A DNA stretch of 15,013 nt from Bacteroidales bacterium. GTDB taxonomy: Bacteria > Bacteroidota > Bacteroidia > Bacteroidales > WCHB1-69. Below are positions 14,056-15,013 of the stretch, in pieces. The position numbers and the translations under genes were made by a program. The notes beneath the pieces were generated by a model. The model searched no databases, was not told the DNA's origin, and was given only the letters and a program-made list of their open reading frames with translations. Every line of letters begins with the position of its first letter. Position 1 is the first letter of the stretch. Location of the stretch: positions 1 through 15,013 of the forward strand of contig DUOL01000044.1 in assembly GCA_012838875.1 (NCBI GenBank), read 5' to 3'.

Positions 14056-14655
14056 TTGAAAATTAATAAGGCATATTTTAAAAATAGTGATGTTCTGTTT
14101 TTGGCGAGAGATTTAATCGGAAAATATTTCTTTACGCTAATAGGAGGGCAGATTACAGGCGGAATAATTACCGAAACCGAGGCTTACAAAGGAGTTACCG
14201 ACAAGGCATCGCATGCGTACGGCGGCCGAAGAACGAAAAGAACCGAAACAATGTATGCCGAAGGCGGTGTTTTATATGTTTATTTGTGCTATGGCATGCA
14301 CTGTTTAACCAATTTTGTTACGAACGAAGCGGAAACGCCGGACGCTATCTTGATTAGAGCCGTTTATCCGACTCACGGAGAAGAGTTAATATTAAAAAGA
14401 ACGAACAAAAGTTCTATTACACACAATATTTTGCAAGGACCGGGGAAGGTTTCCAAAGGGCTTGGGATTACGTTGGCGGAAAATGGAAAGTCGCTAGCGA
14501 CTGAGCGTATATGGCTCGAAGATAGAGAGTTAGTTATTGCGGCGGAGCATATAATCGCCTCTCCTCGCATTGGTGTCGATTATGCCGGCGAAGATGCACT
14601 GCTTCCCTACCGTTTTTTTATAAATCATAAACTTCTCGAGCAACAATATTTATAA
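14056..14655 (+). CDS. mpg: DNA-3-methyladenine glycosylase (AAG/MPG family)
   Basis: A 199-residue base-excision repair enzyme that removes alkylated purines such as 3-methyladenine from DNA. The active site lines up with human AAG: ITETEAYKG gives the general base E42 and the base-stacking Y44 (human E125 and Y127), H53 matches H136, Y76 and Y79 in LYVYLCYG match Y159 and Y162, and N86 matches N169. GGRRTKRTETM and QGPGKVSKGLGI are also typical. The start is almost certainly TTG at 14056: an in-frame stop sits at 14050, and the first in-frame ATG is at residue 66, after half the active site. It is divergent from the sigma gene and shares a promoter region with it. The DUF2007 gene follows 9 nt after its stop, so the two are probably co-transcribed. 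A weak start codon suggests low expression. Confidence 0.95.
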   Translation: MKINKAYFKNSDVLFLARDLIGKYFFTLIGGQITGGIITETEAYKGVTDKASHAYGGRRTKRTETMYAEGGVLYVYLCYGMHCLTNFVTNEAETPDAILIRAVYPTHGEELILKRTNKSSITHNILQGPGKVSKGLGITLAENGKSLATERIWLEDRELVIAAEHIIASPRIGVDYAGEDALLPYRFFINHKLLEQQYL

Positions 14656-14664
14656 AATATAATT

Positions 14665-14889
14665 ATGGATGACAAATTAGTAACCGTATTATTTTTTGAT
14701 AACGTTCAACAAGCCTATATTTTGCAAGCCGAGTTGGACTCTTTCGGAATCACCTCTTATATTGCCGATGAATTTATGTCACAAATGTATGCTTTCTCGT
14801 ACGCAGTAGGAGGTGTCAAAGTGCAAGTTAGAGAAGAGGATTTTGAAAAAGCAAAAAAGCTTTTAAAAGAATTAGGATACGAAAAATAA
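14665..14889 (+). CDS. DUF2007-family small protein
   Basis: A 74-residue protein matching DUF2007, sometimes called a putative prokaryotic signal-transducing protein. It begins LVTVLFFDNVQQAYILQAEL, continues DSFGITSYIADE, then GGVKVQVREEDFEKAKKLLKEL. The pattern is one beta-alpha-beta-beta-alpha unit (ferredoxin-like), in which the first helix and the GI-x-SYI-x-DE strand are characteristic. There is no signal peptide or membrane segment, so it is cytoplasmic. It sits 9 nt behind the glycosylase gene and is probably in the same transcript. The biological role of the family is poorly known, and the neighbour does not settle it. Confidence 0.85.
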   Translation: MDDKLVTVLFFDNVQQAYILQAELDSFGITSYIADEFMSQMYAFSYAVGGVKVQVREEDFEKAKKLLKELGYEK

Positions 14890-14904
14890 TTATAATTATA
14901 ATTA

Positions 14905-14977
14905 GGGCGTGCCCCCTCGCTTCGCTCGGGGTCGGCGCCCGGTTCCAAGTCCGCGGGCACAAGCCGTGGGGACGCAA
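14905..14977. repeat. GC-rich interspersed-type repeat downstream of DUF2007
   Basis: A sharp change from AT-rich sequence to a block rich in GC, with the cctcgcttcgctcgggg pattern common in non-coding repeats of Bacteroidota. An outer inverted pair GTGCCC (14909-14914) and GGGCAC (14955-14960) encloses it. A minus-strand reading frame here is low-complexity (Asp-Pro-Glu-Arg-Ser-type) and is not credible as a gene. The block continues towards the window end. Confidence 0.55.
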
Positions 14978-15013
14978 GGCGGCAAAAAGAGCTTACAAGC
15001 TCGCTTTTTCGCC
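14978..15013. terminator. Strong hairpin, probable terminator, at the window end
   Basis: The stem pairs GGCG (14978-14981) with CGCC (15010-15013), AAAAA (14984-14988) with TTTTT (15005-15009), and GAGCT (14989-14993) with AGCTC (14998-15002) around a 4-nt loop. A-tract and T-tract flanks would let it stop transcription from either side. It may extend past the window. It is probably the end of the glycosylase-DUF2007 transcript. Confidence 0.55.

Noticed and set aside
14757..14960. Minus-strand reading frame running through the GC-rich repeat into DUF2007
   Set aside because: It is opposite a convincing gene and its start is low-complexity repeat translation.

Overview
The window looks like a chromosomal segment of a low-GC Bacteroidota bacterium, probably a Bacteroidales relative. 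It has two type IX secretion (T9SS) type B sorting domains, an ECF sigma factor beside a membrane anti-sigma-like protein, Bacteroidota-type -7 boxes (TAnnTTTG), a DUF2007 protein and little sign of Shine-Dalgarno sequences. Nearly everything lies on the minus strand; only the last two genes are on the plus strand.

Defence operon (1-7618, minus; read from 7618 down to 1). The order is hsdM, fic, a small PD-(D/E)xK nuclease-like gene, hsdS, a DUF4062-APAZ gene, a short prokaryotic Argonaute (MID-PIWI), then the start of hsdR, which runs off the window. The three hsd genes form a type I restriction-modification system. Two cargo blocks are built into it: fic plus the nuclease between hsdM and hsdS, and the DUF4062-APAZ/pAgo pair between hsdS and hsdR. 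The junctions from the nuclease to hsdR overlap by 1-8 nt, so these genes are probably translated together. Short pAgos with APAZ partners are nucleic-acid-triggered abortive-infection systems with SIR2, TIR or nuclease effectors. Here the effector position is held by DUF4062, a TIR-like domain, making this the best candidate for an undescribed system. The nuclease carries a copy of the HsdM C-terminal tail, and short direct repeats flank the cargo, so the insertion history is partly legible.

Housekeeping and envelope genes (7709-13964, minus). mutS2 has its own good promoter. Upstream lie a secreted fibronectin-type-III-like protein with a T9SS type B sorting domain, a membrane protein that joins an anti-sigma-like N-terminus to such a sorting domain, and an ECF sigma factor. 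The last two probably form an operon; the secreted protein may belong to the same regulon.

Plus-strand end (14056-15013). A 3-methyladenine DNA glycosylase with a TTG start is followed by a DUF2007 protein. The window ends in a GC-rich interspersed-type repeat with a strong hairpin. A 16-bp palindrome between the sigma factor and the glycosylase carries a -7 box on each strand. No tRNA, rRNA, CRISPR array or transposase was seen, and no stretch over 300 bases lacks a gene.
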